A DNA stretch of 10,968 nucleotides from Rhodopirellula sp. GTDB taxonomy: Bacteria > Planctomycetota > Planctomycetia > Pirellulales > Pirellulaceae. Numbering within the stretch: the first letter of the stretch is position 1; every line of letters starts with the position of its first letter. The position numbers and the translations under genes were made by a program. The notes beneath the pieces were generated by a model. It was not told the origin of the DNA. It saw nothing but the letters and a program-made list of their open reading frames with translations, and did not search any database. The stretch is from the NCBI GenBank assembly GCA_002712845.1, contig PAUV01000002.1, forward strand, positions 84,272 through 95,239, in the 5' to 3' direction. This document shows, piece after piece, positions 1 to 8,600 of the stretch.

Positions 1-179
1 TAGTCGGATCCCATGAATCCACAATCCCGCCAGCCATAGTCGTCCAGAAAGATGAACAGCACATTTGGGCGATTCAGGTTTTCTGACTCCTTGTCTTGTG
101 CGACCAGTTGGGCTGGCTCACTCAATAGTGTCAGTGCGATTGTCAGTTGCAGGCAGAGCCTAAGATTGAATGGGATCAT
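1..179 (-). CDS. Secreted sulfatase, N-terminal fragment (cut by left edge)
   Basis: This is the first 59 codons of a gene that continues past the left edge. Residues 1-27 form a Sec signal peptide: an Arg near the start (R7), a hydrophobic stretch from about residue 8 to 19, and a likely cleavage after A27. Residues 38-50 then read RPNVLFIFLDDYG, the hallmark N-terminal strand of type I (formylglycine-dependent) sulfatases, in which the paired aspartates (D46, D47 here) bind the active-site divalent metal. Such enzymes hydrolyse sulfate esters, and planctomycetes use many of them on sulfated algal polysaccharides. The formylglycine motif (C/S-x-P-x-R) lies outside the window, so the substrate class cannot be judged. 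The ATG at 179 has no Shine-Dalgarno but an A-rich leader (seven A on the coding strand, 182-188). It sits 54 bp downstream of the DUF1501 gene and is probably co-transcribed with it. The family call is firm; a phosphatase-like relative of the same fold is less likely. Confidence 0.88.
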   Translation of the reverse strand, partial: MIPFNLRLCLQLTIALTLLSEPAQLVAQDKESENLNRPNVLFIFLDDYGWRDCGFMGSD

Positions 180-233
180 TGTTTTTTTGGTGAACTGACA
201 GATAAGTAACTTGGTTTTGCGACTGCCGACGTG

Positions 234-1691
234 TCAGGAAAGAATTTCTTTCACGACCCGACATTCTTCAACACCAGTGAGGCGTTGGTCGAGCCCTTTG
301 AAGGGATAGCGGAAACGGTCATGGTCAATCCCCATCAAGTGCAGAATGGTCGCATTCAGGTCGCGGACATGCACCGGATCTTTGACGATGTTGTAACTGA
401 ATTCATCAGTTTCACCGTGTACAACTCCACCCTGCACACCTCCACCTGCCATCCAGATAGAGAAGCATTTTGGGTGATGATCGCGACCATAGCTGGTTTT
501 GCTCAGTGGACCCTGGCAATAGGTGGTTCGACCAAATTCTCCCCCCCAAACCACCAGCGTGTCATCCAACATCCCACGCTGACGGAGATCAGTTAGCAGA
601 CCTGCAGATGGCTGATCAACATCGCGACACTGATTTGGCAAGTCTTTGGGGATGCCTCCATGTTGGTCCCAGCCACGGTGGAAAATCTGAGTGAACCGAA
701 CTCCCCGCTCGGCCATCCGTCTCGCCATCAGGCATGTGTTTGCGAATGTTCCCGGAGTCGAAACTTGCGGTCCGTACAAGTCCAGCACATGTTGAGGTTC
801 GTCACTGATGTCTGACAGTTCCGGAACGCTTGTTTGCATTCGGAATGCCATTTCATATTGCGCGATGCGGGCGTGAGTTTCAGGGTCACCAAGCTGCTCT
901 GCTGTTCCTTGATTAAGCCGGGCAAGTGAATCAAGCATGCGGCGACGTACGGTTGGGTCGACCCCGTCAGGATTGGAGAGGTACAGTACCTGATCTCCTT
1001 TGCTGCGTAGGGCGACGCCTTGATACTTGCTGGGCAGGAAACCGCTGCCCCATAATCGGTTGTACAACGCTTGTGCCTGCTTGCGACCACTCCAAGTGGG
1101 GGTCATGACCATGAAGGCTGGCAGGTTTTCGTTCTCCGTTCCGAGTCCATAGCTGAGCCATGAACCAAGACTGGCTTTGCCAGGTAATTGATCTCCCGTG
1201 CAGATATAGGTGATCGCTGGGTCATGATTGATCGCTTCGGTGTACATCGAGCGTACTAAGGCAATCTGGTCCGTTTTCTTTGCCATGTGCGGCATCAGTT
1301 CACTCACCATGGTGCCGCTGGCACCATGAGGTGCAAACTTATAAATACTTGGCGCGATCGGGAATCTTGCCTGACCACTCGTCATCGTTGTCAAACGCTG
1401 ACCCTGACGAATCGAATCGGGGAGATCCTTGTCGTACCAATCAGCCATTTCAGGTTTATGATCCCACATGTCCATCTGGCTCGGTGCGCCGGACATGAAC
1501 AGATAAATTGCACGACGTGCTTGTGGTTGGTGATGTGGTAAACCGGCTAACCCACCTGTCGATCCATCACGATTAGCGGCACATGATTCGTCCGATTGCA
1601 ATGATGCCAACGCTGCGGCACCAATTCCAGACGAGGTGCGAGAAAAGAATGCCCGGCGGGTAAGAGCGGCGATTCGTGGATCGTTATGCAT
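234..1691 (-). CDS. Tat-exported DUF1501 family protein
   Basis: This 485-residue protein belongs to DUF1501 (PF07394), a family hugely expanded in planctomycetes and related to the alkaline phosphatase/sulfatase fold; its reaction is unknown. Residues 11-18 (TRRAFFSR), followed by a small-residue hydrophobic stretch to about 31, make a twin-arginine signal, so the protein is probably exported already folded, perhaps with bound metal. Family landmarks appear in order: [13 protein letters not shown] at 68-80, [12 protein letters not shown] at 155-166, GWDQHGG at 340-346, WGGEFGRT at 382-389, GRDHHP at 402-407, and a C-terminal segment around [12 protein letters not shown]. The Asp, His and Glu residues of these motifs are plausible metal ligands by analogy with the fold. 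Length is normal and the frame is intact. I chose the ATG at 1691; an in-frame TTG at 1706 would add five residues (MKFPP). Neither start has a Shine-Dalgarno. It lies 52 bp downstream of the DUF1549/DUF1553 gene, the usual partner of this family. Confidence 0.92.
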   Translation of the reverse strand: MHNDPRIAALTRRAFFSRTSSGIGAAALASLQSDESCAANRDGSTGGLAGLPHHQPQARRAIYLFMSGAPSQMDMWDHKPEMADWYDKDLPDSIRQGQRLTTMTSGQARFPIAPSIYKFAPHGASGTMVSELMPHMAKKTDQIALVRSMYTEAINHDPAITYICTGDQLPGKASLGSWLSYGLGTENENLPAFMVMTPTWSGRKQAQALYNRLWGSGFLPSKYQGVALRSKGDQVLYLSNPDGVDPTVRRRMLDSLARLNQGTAEQLGDPETHARIAQYEMAFRMQTSVPELSDISDEPQHVLDLYGPQVSTPGTFANTCLMARRMAERGVRFTQIFHRGWDQHGGIPKDLPNQCRDVDQPSAGLLTDLRQRGMLDDTLVVWGGEFGRTTYCQGPLSKTSYGRDHHPKCFSIWMAGGGVQGGVVHGETDEFSYNIVKDPVHVRDLNATILHLMGIDHDRFRYPFKGLDQRLTGVEECRVVKEILS

Positions 1692-1743
1692 GGGAGGAAA
1701 CTTCAAAGAACAATATTCAATTTCGTTGCAGTGGACTTGTCAT

Positions 1744-4700
1744 TCACTTGGAAACTGCTTCATCGAGGTTAAGCACTGTACTGGCCAAAATCGTCCATGC
1801 AGCCTCAGTGGGATCAGCATTTTTTGAAACCTTTGCGGTCAAGTCAGGTTGATCTGCGTAGTAGGCGATCAGGTCGCTAAGCAGGCTCTGGACTTCAGAA
1901 TGCTCCGCTTTGGAGGGTGGGCGAGATAAGACGGTCTCATAGAGCCAGACAATTCGAGCAGTCAATCGCTCTGCTTCGGGTTCACTCGGGACCTCAGTTG
2001 CGCTCAGCACCCGCATCGCGAGCTTTTCGGCCGATTCGACATACTGGGTCTCATTCATCAATAGTAGAGCTTGCAACGGTGTGTTGGTCCGTTCGCGGCG
2101 AGCGGTGCAGGATTCTCGGCTTGGCGCGTCAAAGGTCGACATTTGTGGGGGAGGACTGGTGCGTTTCCAGAACGTAAAAACACTTCGACGATGAACCTTG
2201 TCACCATTGTCAGGTTTAAAGCTGACCGTGTTGCTGCCCGAGTAGCCCACTGCTTTCCAGAGTCCATCTGGTTGTGGGGGTTTAACACTGGGGCCACCGG
2301 GGTGATCAGTCAGCAGTCCAGCAACGAATAGTGCCTGATCACGCAGAACTTCCGCATCCAGACGATGACGTGAACCTCGGGCAAGCAAGCGATTCTCAGG
2401 ATCGGTTTCTTGTGCTGATGGGCTGACCTTGGACGACCTTGTGTAGGCATCTGTCATGACCAATGTCTTTAAAAATCGTTTGACATCCCAGTCGTGGGTC
2501 TGAAAATCGACCGCCAAATAATCGAGTAACTCTGGATGGCTTGGTGGCTCACCCTGACTGCCAAAATCTTCACTCGTTTTGACGAGACCGACTCCAAAAA
2601 TCTGCTGCCAGTAGCGATTGACCGCGACTCGGGCAGTCAAAGGATGGTTTTCCATCGCGAGCCATTGAGCAAGCCCCAAACGATTGGCCGGAGCATCGGC
2701 GGGCATTGCGGGCAGGAAGGTCGGTGTTGCTCGGGGCACGGGCTTGCCCGGTTGGTCATACTGACCCCGAACCAGAACATGTGATTGTCGAGGTTTCGCC
2801 AACTCTTTCCAGACAAGTGTCGTCGATACGCTGTCATTCACTTTCTTTAATGCTTTTCGCACGCCTTTTTCCTGATCTACCAAGGCAAGCCAATCAGGAT
2901 GCAGACAGTACACTTTGCGGTAGAAGTTCATGAGCGAAACCCGATCCTGTTCGCTACGTTCCTGTTCCGCGACACTCAGTAGTTGATTTAACTGACGCGG
3001 AGTATCGATAGCAGGTGAACGGAATGCAAAGGTAAGACGTGACGGGGGGCTGTAATTCACCACCTTGAAATAGAGGTCATTGTCTCCTTGCTTGAGATCC
3101 AACTCGTATTCTAAGGCGAGTGGATTGAGCTTCTGCTGTTCCTTTGAAATGGAAACCTGTTTTCCGTTCAGGTAGATCGCATGGCCACCATCAGTACCAA
3201 ATAACAATGTAACCTTTGTTGCTTTGGGTGCTGATAATTGCTGATGCAGTACCATCACACTGCTGCGATCCTCAACTGTAGGAAGATTCTGAATCTGTAC
3301 TTCCGTCAGGTCGATGCGTTCCTGCCACCGGTAAGGTCGGTCTTCATGATTGAAGACTTCATCTGGCTTGAACTCACCTTGCTGTGAAGCATACTTGCGA
3401 CCGTAGGCTGCGATTGCGTTCTCGACCGTGAAAGGTCCTGCCGCCGAAACGGGACTCAGGGTGATCCGCTGGTCGACAGGAACTGCTGGGCTGGTATCGC
3501 TTACCGAAAGACGCACACGTCTTAGATGATGCGTTGCAAACTTGGACTGATAGTGCAAACGAATTCGAACTTTTCCATTCTCCCCTTCTGCCATCAGGGC
3601 GGGAATTACAAACCAGGCTGATCTACCACCCGGTTTCTGGTGTCCACCGACTGCCCAACCAGTGCTGTCGTTTATCTTGGAATCAAAAGCTTGGCGGATG
3701 CTGAAAGAACCATCCTTCTGTTCGAAGTCCGCAAAGCCGTAGGTGATCGGTACCTTCAACCATTGTCCTTCGAGCGAGTCATCAGTGATTTCGACACTGA
3801 TTTCTGACAAGACGGCATTGCCATTGGTCGAGCTGCCAACGCGATTGTTCGCTTCATCCACCAAGGCTTCAAGATGCAAGGTTTGCCATTGCGTTCCGGA
3901 CTTAATGGGGGTAACGATCGTGGTGGTGTCTTTCGCGGCGGGTGAGGCGGTGAATTCAAATGAGCCATCTTCGCGGATAGTCATTTGGGTGCCGGCCTCA
4001 GAATCAACGCGTGTAGGCATCAATCGTTCGACTTTTGGTGCAATGCCTTTGACCAATGCCTGTTCCCAGGCACGCTGAGCCGAATCCACGGTCCTGATTG
4101 GCATGACCATGCTGTTCCGCAGATCAATCAGAGTTTCTTCAAAGTCTCCGACTTGCTGCTTCTGTTCTTTTGTGGGAACTGGAATTGCTGGTGCTGGATT
4201 CTTGATATTCGCATCCAACGCTCGACCGTCCAAGCTGTTGAAGTAAGAGAACAGTGAGTAGTAATCTTCCATCGAGATAGGATCAAATTTGTGGTCGTGA
4301 CATACCGCACAACCGGTGGTCAATCCAAGAAAAATGGTTCCAAAGGCATCGGTGCGATCGATCACGTTTCGTGTGAAAACCTCATCGTAAATGGAGCCAC
4401 CCTCACCTGTGGTGACATTCAAACGGTTGAAGCCACTTGCAATTTTTTGTGATTGATTTGCATCTGGAAGCAAGTCACCCGCGAGCTGCAGGGTCATGAA
4501 CTCATCAAAGGGCATGTTGTCATTGATTGCCTGGATCACCCAGTCACGATAAGGCCACATTTCGCGATAGTTATCCAGATGCAAACCATGTGTGTCTGCG
4601 TAGCGGACAAGGTCAAGCCAATAACGCCCCACATGTCGCCCGAATTCTGCAGAGCCAAGCAGGCGATCAACCAGACGTTCATACGCGTTTGGTGATTCAT

Positions 4701-5310
4701 CAGACAGAAACGCAGTGACCTGCTCGCGGGTAGGAGGCAGACCGGTAAGATCAAGACTGACTCGGCGTATCAATGTTCGGCGATCTGCCCTTGGGTTCAG
4801 TTCCAAGCCAGCAGACTTGGCACGTTGGTTAATCAGGTAGTCGATCGCCGCAGGACTATCGTTGGAGACATGAGCGGGGAACTCAGGCTGCGCGGGGGAC
4901 CGAAACGACCAGTGCTGCTCGATCTTCGCTCCTGATTCAATCCACCGTTCGAGGCGTTTGCGTTGCGCTGATGCTAACGGTTTGTGGAATTCCGGTGGCG
5001 GCATCAACAGGTCAGCATCCTTGGAGTTCACTCGCGATAGCAATTCACTCTTGGATAGATCACCTGAGGTCACGACGCTTGACAGCCCTGCTGCGGTATC
5101 AAGTCGCAGGTCAGCTTCTCGTGTCTGCTCGTCAGGGCCATGGCACGCGAAACAGTGATCTGAAAGAATCGGGCGGATTTCCCTCGAGAAGTCAGGTGCG
5201 TCGATTTGCTCGACATCCTCTGCCACAGACCATTGCGTCAATGCGGGAAGGACCGTGATACCCAAGGTTAAGAGCAGCGTCACGGCAACGAGTTGGGGCC
5301 GATTGAGCAT
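1744..5310 (-). CDS. PSCyt1-DUF1549-DUF1553 giant secreted protein
   Basis: This 1188-residue exported protein has the classical planctomycete architecture. Residues 1-30 are a Sec signal peptide. PSCyt1 (about 42-130) carries the heme motif CFACH at 53-57 and the LLMPPP motif at 101-106, whose Met is a likely distal heme ligand. DUF1549/PSCyt2 (about 152-360) contains the RRVSLDLTGLPPT signature at 182-194 and a second CxxCH, CAVCH, at 334-338. About 430-770 is a beta-rich middle region with LFGTDGGHAIYLNGKQV near 703-719, resembling carbohydrate-binding or PA14-like modules. DUF1553 (about 872-1135) includes NRYWQQIFGVGLV at 898-910 and TNTPLQALLLMNETQYV at 1075-1091. Two CxxCH motifs suggest covalent c-type heme and periplasmic redox chemistry; the actual reaction and substrate are unknown. 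It is the first gene of an apparent three-gene unit with the DUF1501 protein and the sulfatase, which hints at extracellular polysaccharide use. The ATG at 5310 is chosen because the signal peptide begins right there. No frameshift is seen. Confidence 0.95.
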   Translation of the reverse strand: MLNRPQLVAVTLLLTLGITVLPALTQWSVAEDVEQIDAPDFSREIRPILSDHCFACHGPDEQTREADLRLDTAAGLSSVVTSGDLSKSELLSRVNSKDADLLMPPPEFHKPLASAQRKRLERWIESGAKIEQHWSFRSPAQPEFPAHVSNDSPAAIDYLINQRAKSAGLELNPRADRRTLIRRVSLDLTGLPPTREQVTAFLSDESPNAYERLVDRLLGSAEFGRHVGRYWLDLVRYADTHGLHLDNYREMWPYRDWVIQAINDNMPFDEFMTLQLAGDLLPDANQSQKIASGFNRLNVTTGEGGSIYDEVFTRNVIDRTDAFGTIFLGLTTGCAVCHDHKFDPISMEDYYSLFSYFNSLDGRALDANIKNPAPAIPVPTKEQKQQVGDFEETLIDLRNSMVMPIRTVDSAQRAWEQALVKGIAPKVERLMPTRVDSEAGTQMTIREDGSFEFTASPAAKDTTTIVTPIKSGTQWQTLHLEALVDEANNRVGSSTNGNAVLSEISVEITDDSLEGQWLKVPITYGFADFEQKDGSFSIRQAFDSKINDSTGWAVGGHQKPGGRSAWFVIPALMAEGENGKVRIRLHYQSKFATHHLRRVRLSVSDTSPAVPVDQRITLSPVSAAGPFTVENAIAAYGRKYASQQGEFKPDEVFNHEDRPYRWQERIDLTEVQIQNLPTVEDRSSVMVLHQQLSAPKATKVTLLFGTDGGHAIYLNGKQVSISKEQQKLNPLALEYELDLKQGDNDLYFKVVNYSPPSRLTFAFRSPAIDTPRQLNQLLSVAEQERSEQDRVSLMNFYRKVYCLHPDWLALVDQEKGVRKALKKVNDSVSTTLVWKELAKPRQSHVLVRGQYDQPGKPVPRATPTFLPAMPADAPANRLGLAQWLAMENHPLTARVAVNRYWQQIFGVGLVKTSEDFGSQGEPPSHPELLDYLAVDFQTHDWDVKRFLKTLVMTDAYTRSSKVSPSAQETDPENRLLARGSRHRLDAEVLRDQALFVAGLLTDHPGGPSVKPPQPDGLWKAVGYSGSNTVSFKPDNGDKVHRRSVFTFWKRTSPPPQMSTFDAPSRESCTARRERTNTPLQALLLMNETQYVESAEKLAMRVLSATEVPSEPEAERLTARIVWLYETVLSRPPSKAEHSEVQSLLSDLIAYYADQPDLTAKVSKNADPTEAAWTILASTVLNLDEAVSK

Positions 5311-5358
5311 GTATCAGGGACAACTGAGATGTAGGATGAAACAGGAGAACGATGCCAT

Positions 5359-5372
5359 TGGGTAGCTACCCA
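5359..5372. promoter_or_regulatory. Perfect 14-bp palindrome, candidate operator
   Basis: The sequence TGGGTAGCTACCCA is a perfect inverted repeat with 7-bp half-sites, 49 bp upstream of the ATG of the PSCyt1/DUF1549/DUF1553 gene. A perfect 14-bp palindrome is expected about 0.02 times by chance in a 331-bp gap, although about 0.7 times in the whole window. It suits a dimeric repressor or activator site. As RNA it could instead form a 5-bp hairpin with an AGCT loop in the leader. No T-run follows, so it is not a terminator. The binding protein is unknown. Confidence 0.35.
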
Positions 5373-5376
5373 TTAC

Positions 5377-5382
5377 ATTCTA
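5377..5382 (-). promoter_or_regulatory. Possible -10 box of the PSCyt1 gene
   Basis: Read on the minus strand this is TAGAAT, one mismatch from the sigma-70 consensus TATAAT, 66 bp upstream of the start codon. The only -35 candidates at 16-17 bp spacing (TTCCGA, TTTCCG) match poorly, so this is weak. If real, transcription would begin inside or beside the 14-bp palindrome, placing that palindrome where a repressor could block initiation. Confidence 0.2.
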
Positions 5383-5641
5383 CCGCCGTTTACCACTGTC
5401 GGAAAACGAGAACTCAACAAACAAGGGCTCTGCCGAGGGAATGGATGGACAAAGCATACAATCGGCAAAAACCGAGATTTGCATGACCCATCACGTCAGA
5501 GTGAGTTTTGGTTGCGTTGATGGCTCGCCGCATGAAAGCTGGCGTTATGAGTTGACGCGATTGGTCGGAGCGTGTGTTTGGAGTGGAAATTGAATCAGAT
5601 CAGTGTGGCTTCAACCCACAGTATTTTCTCTTGCCGTCACT

Positions 5642-8600
5642 TCAAACGGAGGCGTCGCCCCAACCACCGCCGCCGGGTGTTTCAATGATCAGTCGATCAC
5701 CGGCAACTACCGAAAGAGATGCTGTTGCGGCAAGTGATTCAGTTTTCCCATCGTGTATGAGCAGGTTCCGTCCAACTTTACCCGGCGTGCCACCTGCCGC
5801 GCCGTAGGGGCCGACGTTGCGTCGGCCAGTCAGCAGGGAGATGACGAGAGGCTTCATAAACTCGAACTCCCGGATCATGCCATCTCCGCCACGGTGTATT
5901 CCCGAGCCACCGCTCTCACGTCGAATGGCAAAGCGTCTCAGACGTACGGGTAATCTTGATTCCAGAATTTCAGGATCGGTGATACGGGTATTGGTCATGT
6001 GCGTGTGCACAGCGTCTGCTCCTGATCGTGCTGCTGTCGCGCCACTTCCTCCACCGATGGTTTCGTAATAACCAAAGGTTGAATCACCAATCAGCACGTT
6101 GTTCATGGTTCCTTGCGAGGCTGCCGCTACGCCTAAGGCACCCAGCAGCACATCAACGATTCGCTGGCTCGTTTCAACGTTTCCGGCCACGACTGCAGCG
6201 CACCTTGTGGGGTCGGCGTGGTGAGGTGGATCCAGCATGCCGTCAGGGATCCGAATAGTCACGTCCCGCAGCACTCCATCGCATAGGGGCAAGTCGGAAC
6301 CAGAAACACATCGCAGCACGTAAAGAGTAGCCGCTGTCACGATAGCTGGCGTTGCATTGAATCCATGGGGATGGACCGGTGAGGTATCAAAACAGACATC
6401 AAGGTGATTTTTATCCCGTTTGATTGTTGTAGAAATGTGGCTGCCATCATCCAAATGGTCTTCGAAGTTCATCGGGCAGGTGGGCAACTTCTTTATCCAG
6501 CGTTGCATGGAATCGCCTGCCAGATCCAGAATTTTCCCCATGAATGTGTCGATTGTTTTTACGGAGTATTGTTGAGCCAGTTCTGTCAACGCTTGTACGC
6601 CATGGGCACCTGCAGCCTGTTGTGCGGCAATGTCTGCCAAGTTCTCACCGACACATCGCGATGGATAGCGACCTGTTGAAAGCAGTCGCTTCAGATCGAC
6701 CTCATGGTTGTTTCCCGATTTCACTAACGCGAAGTTTCGAATCACTACACCTTCTTCTGCCAAGGATGTCGCATTTGGAGGCATGGAGCCCGGCGTGCGT
6801 CCACCTATCTCAGCGTGGTGTGCCCGTGAGGCCACGTAGAAATCGGGTGGTCTTTTTTTCGCTTCAGTGTCACAGTTGCTCATTTGAGGGTCACAGAAGA
6901 CTGGCGTGATCGCAGTCACGTCAGGTAGGTGTGATCCACCGGCATAGGGGTCGTTACTGAGGTAACAGTCGTGAGGAGACATTTCCGGAAACTGTTCCAT
7001 GACTTGACGAACTGTATGCCCCATCGCCCCCAGATGAACTGGTACGTGGGGTGCATTGGCGATCAATGAGCCATCATGCCGAAACACTGCACAGCTGTAA
7101 TCACGCCGTTCTTTAACGTTGACACTGATCGCTGTTCTTCGCAAAACCTCGCCCATCGCATCAGCAATGCCCTGCAATCGTCGGGCGATGACTGCCAGCA
7201 GAACTGGATCCGATGTGAGTTTTTGCGGTTCTGTTTCAAAGTTTACATTTTCCAGTGTCACGTCCGTGCCGCTGCAGGTGACCTCCAGTATTCCATCCCG
7301 GATCTTGCTGGCTTGCCATCCCGGTTCCACAACAAGCGTGGAATGATCGCCCACGATCATCGCCGGGCCTGAAATGATTTTGGCTTGAGGAAGAGAGTCG
7401 CGATCAATTTGCTGTGCCTCCAGCCATTGACCTTCGTGCCAAATCTTCGCTGTGCCAGCCGTACCAACAGCAGTTGGCTGATGCTCGTAAAAGGGCTTGT
7501 GCTCAGACTGCAGCGTGGCGTCACATCGTAATGCTGCTAATTCAACAGCACGGTCAGCCTGAATGTAGCCAAAGATCTTATTGTGTTTTTGATGGAATCT
7601 TTCCTGCAGTGTTTCAGTGGGAGACAAAGGGATGCTTAGAGAGGCCTCAGTCCCTTGATATCGGAGATCGGCTTCGAGAATATGATTCAGTTGTTGTCCC
7701 GGTTCGAGTTCATCTTTGAGTTGCTGTTTGGCATCCTGTGTCAACCTCGCTGCAGTTGCTTGAATCGATTCTGGTGTGAGGTCTTTAAGTAATTCGTAAA
7801 TACCTTGTGTCACCACTTGACCTTGATCTGCCAGTCCCATTCCCAAGGCGCTTAGCATTCCCGAGTCGGGATGGTCGAGTATTCGTTTCATTCCCAAGAC
7901 CCTGGCAACTCGGCACAGGTGTTGGCCCGCCGCGCCACCAAACCCGACCAGCACCATGTTCCGAACATCGCATCCTTGCGCGGTGCTCACTGTACGTACA
8001 GCCTCGGCCATGTGGGTCACAGCGATCGAAAAAAAACCTTCCGCTAATTGCTCAGTAGAGTTCAGTCCTGATTTTGGGTGAATTTGTTGCAGGACAGATT
8101 GCAACGCTTCTGTGGCTGCTTGGCGATTCAATGGAAAGGGAAATCGCTTTTCCGGTACTCTACCAAGTAACAGATTGACATCAGTGACCGTCAGTGGGCC
8201 GCCTCGTCCGTAGCAGGCTGGTCCGGGATTGGCACCCGCGCTTTCGGGGCCAACGGCCAGACGTTGTTCCGAGTTGTAATGGCAGATGGATCCTCCACCC
8301 GCTGCTACCGTTTCAATGTCCATCATGGCTGTCATCACTCGCACGCCTGCGACACGCGATTCGTACCGTCGCCCAACTCGGCCCTCGTAGCGACTGACGT
8401 CTGTGCTGGTCCCGCCCATGTCCAAGCCGATTGCATTTTTGGCATCTGCGCGTTCTGCAACGTGCCCCAATGCAACGACTCCGCCTGCTGGACCTGACAG
8501 GATGCTATCTCGGCCCCGGAAGGCCGCAGGCGATACCAGTTTGCCATTACTGGTCATCAGGCGTAGGCGGCACTGGGAATCACCACCAAACTGCTGCCAA

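Larger units (their letters stand above)
5311..5641. other. Intergenic region between oxoprolinase and cytochrome genes
   Basis: These 331 bases hold no recognisable gene. They separate the end of the oxoprolinase gene from the start of the PSCyt1 gene, so they should contain the terminator of the first and the promoter of the second. The only clear structure is a perfect 14-bp palindrome at 5359-5372 with a possible -10 box beside it. A weak stem (5604-5608 with 5616-5620) lies just past the oxoprolinase stop, but no T-run follows it on the transcribed strand. A 50-codon plus-strand open frame (5441-5593) shows no similarity to anything I know. No tRNA, repeat array or transposon end is visible. 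Confidence 0.7.

Noticed and set aside
541..547. Run of seven C (seven G in coding strand) within the DUF1501 gene
   Set aside because: It encodes the conserved WGGEFGRT motif in frame; no shifted product of interest follows.
231..596. Plus-strand open frame of 121 codons
   Set aside because: It lies wholly opposite the well-supported DUF1501 gene, its product has no recognisable domain, and no plus-strand signals precede it; it is a mirror of the real gene's codon pattern.
5462..5475. Small hairpin TCGG-CAAAAA-CCGA
   Set aside because: A four-bp stem is expected often by chance and has no T-run or link to a gene end.
5604..5620. Possible terminator hairpin after the oxoprolinase stop
   Set aside because: The stem is only 5 bp (TGTGG with CCACA, 7-base loop), and the transcribed strand beyond it lacks a T-run, so it does not qualify as an intrinsic terminator.
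8029..8036. Run of eight A (eight T in the coding strand) within the oxoprolinase gene
   Set aside because: A possible slippage site, but the frame continues intact through conserved residues (EGFFSIAVTH) on both sides, so there is no sign of a programmed or mutational frameshift.
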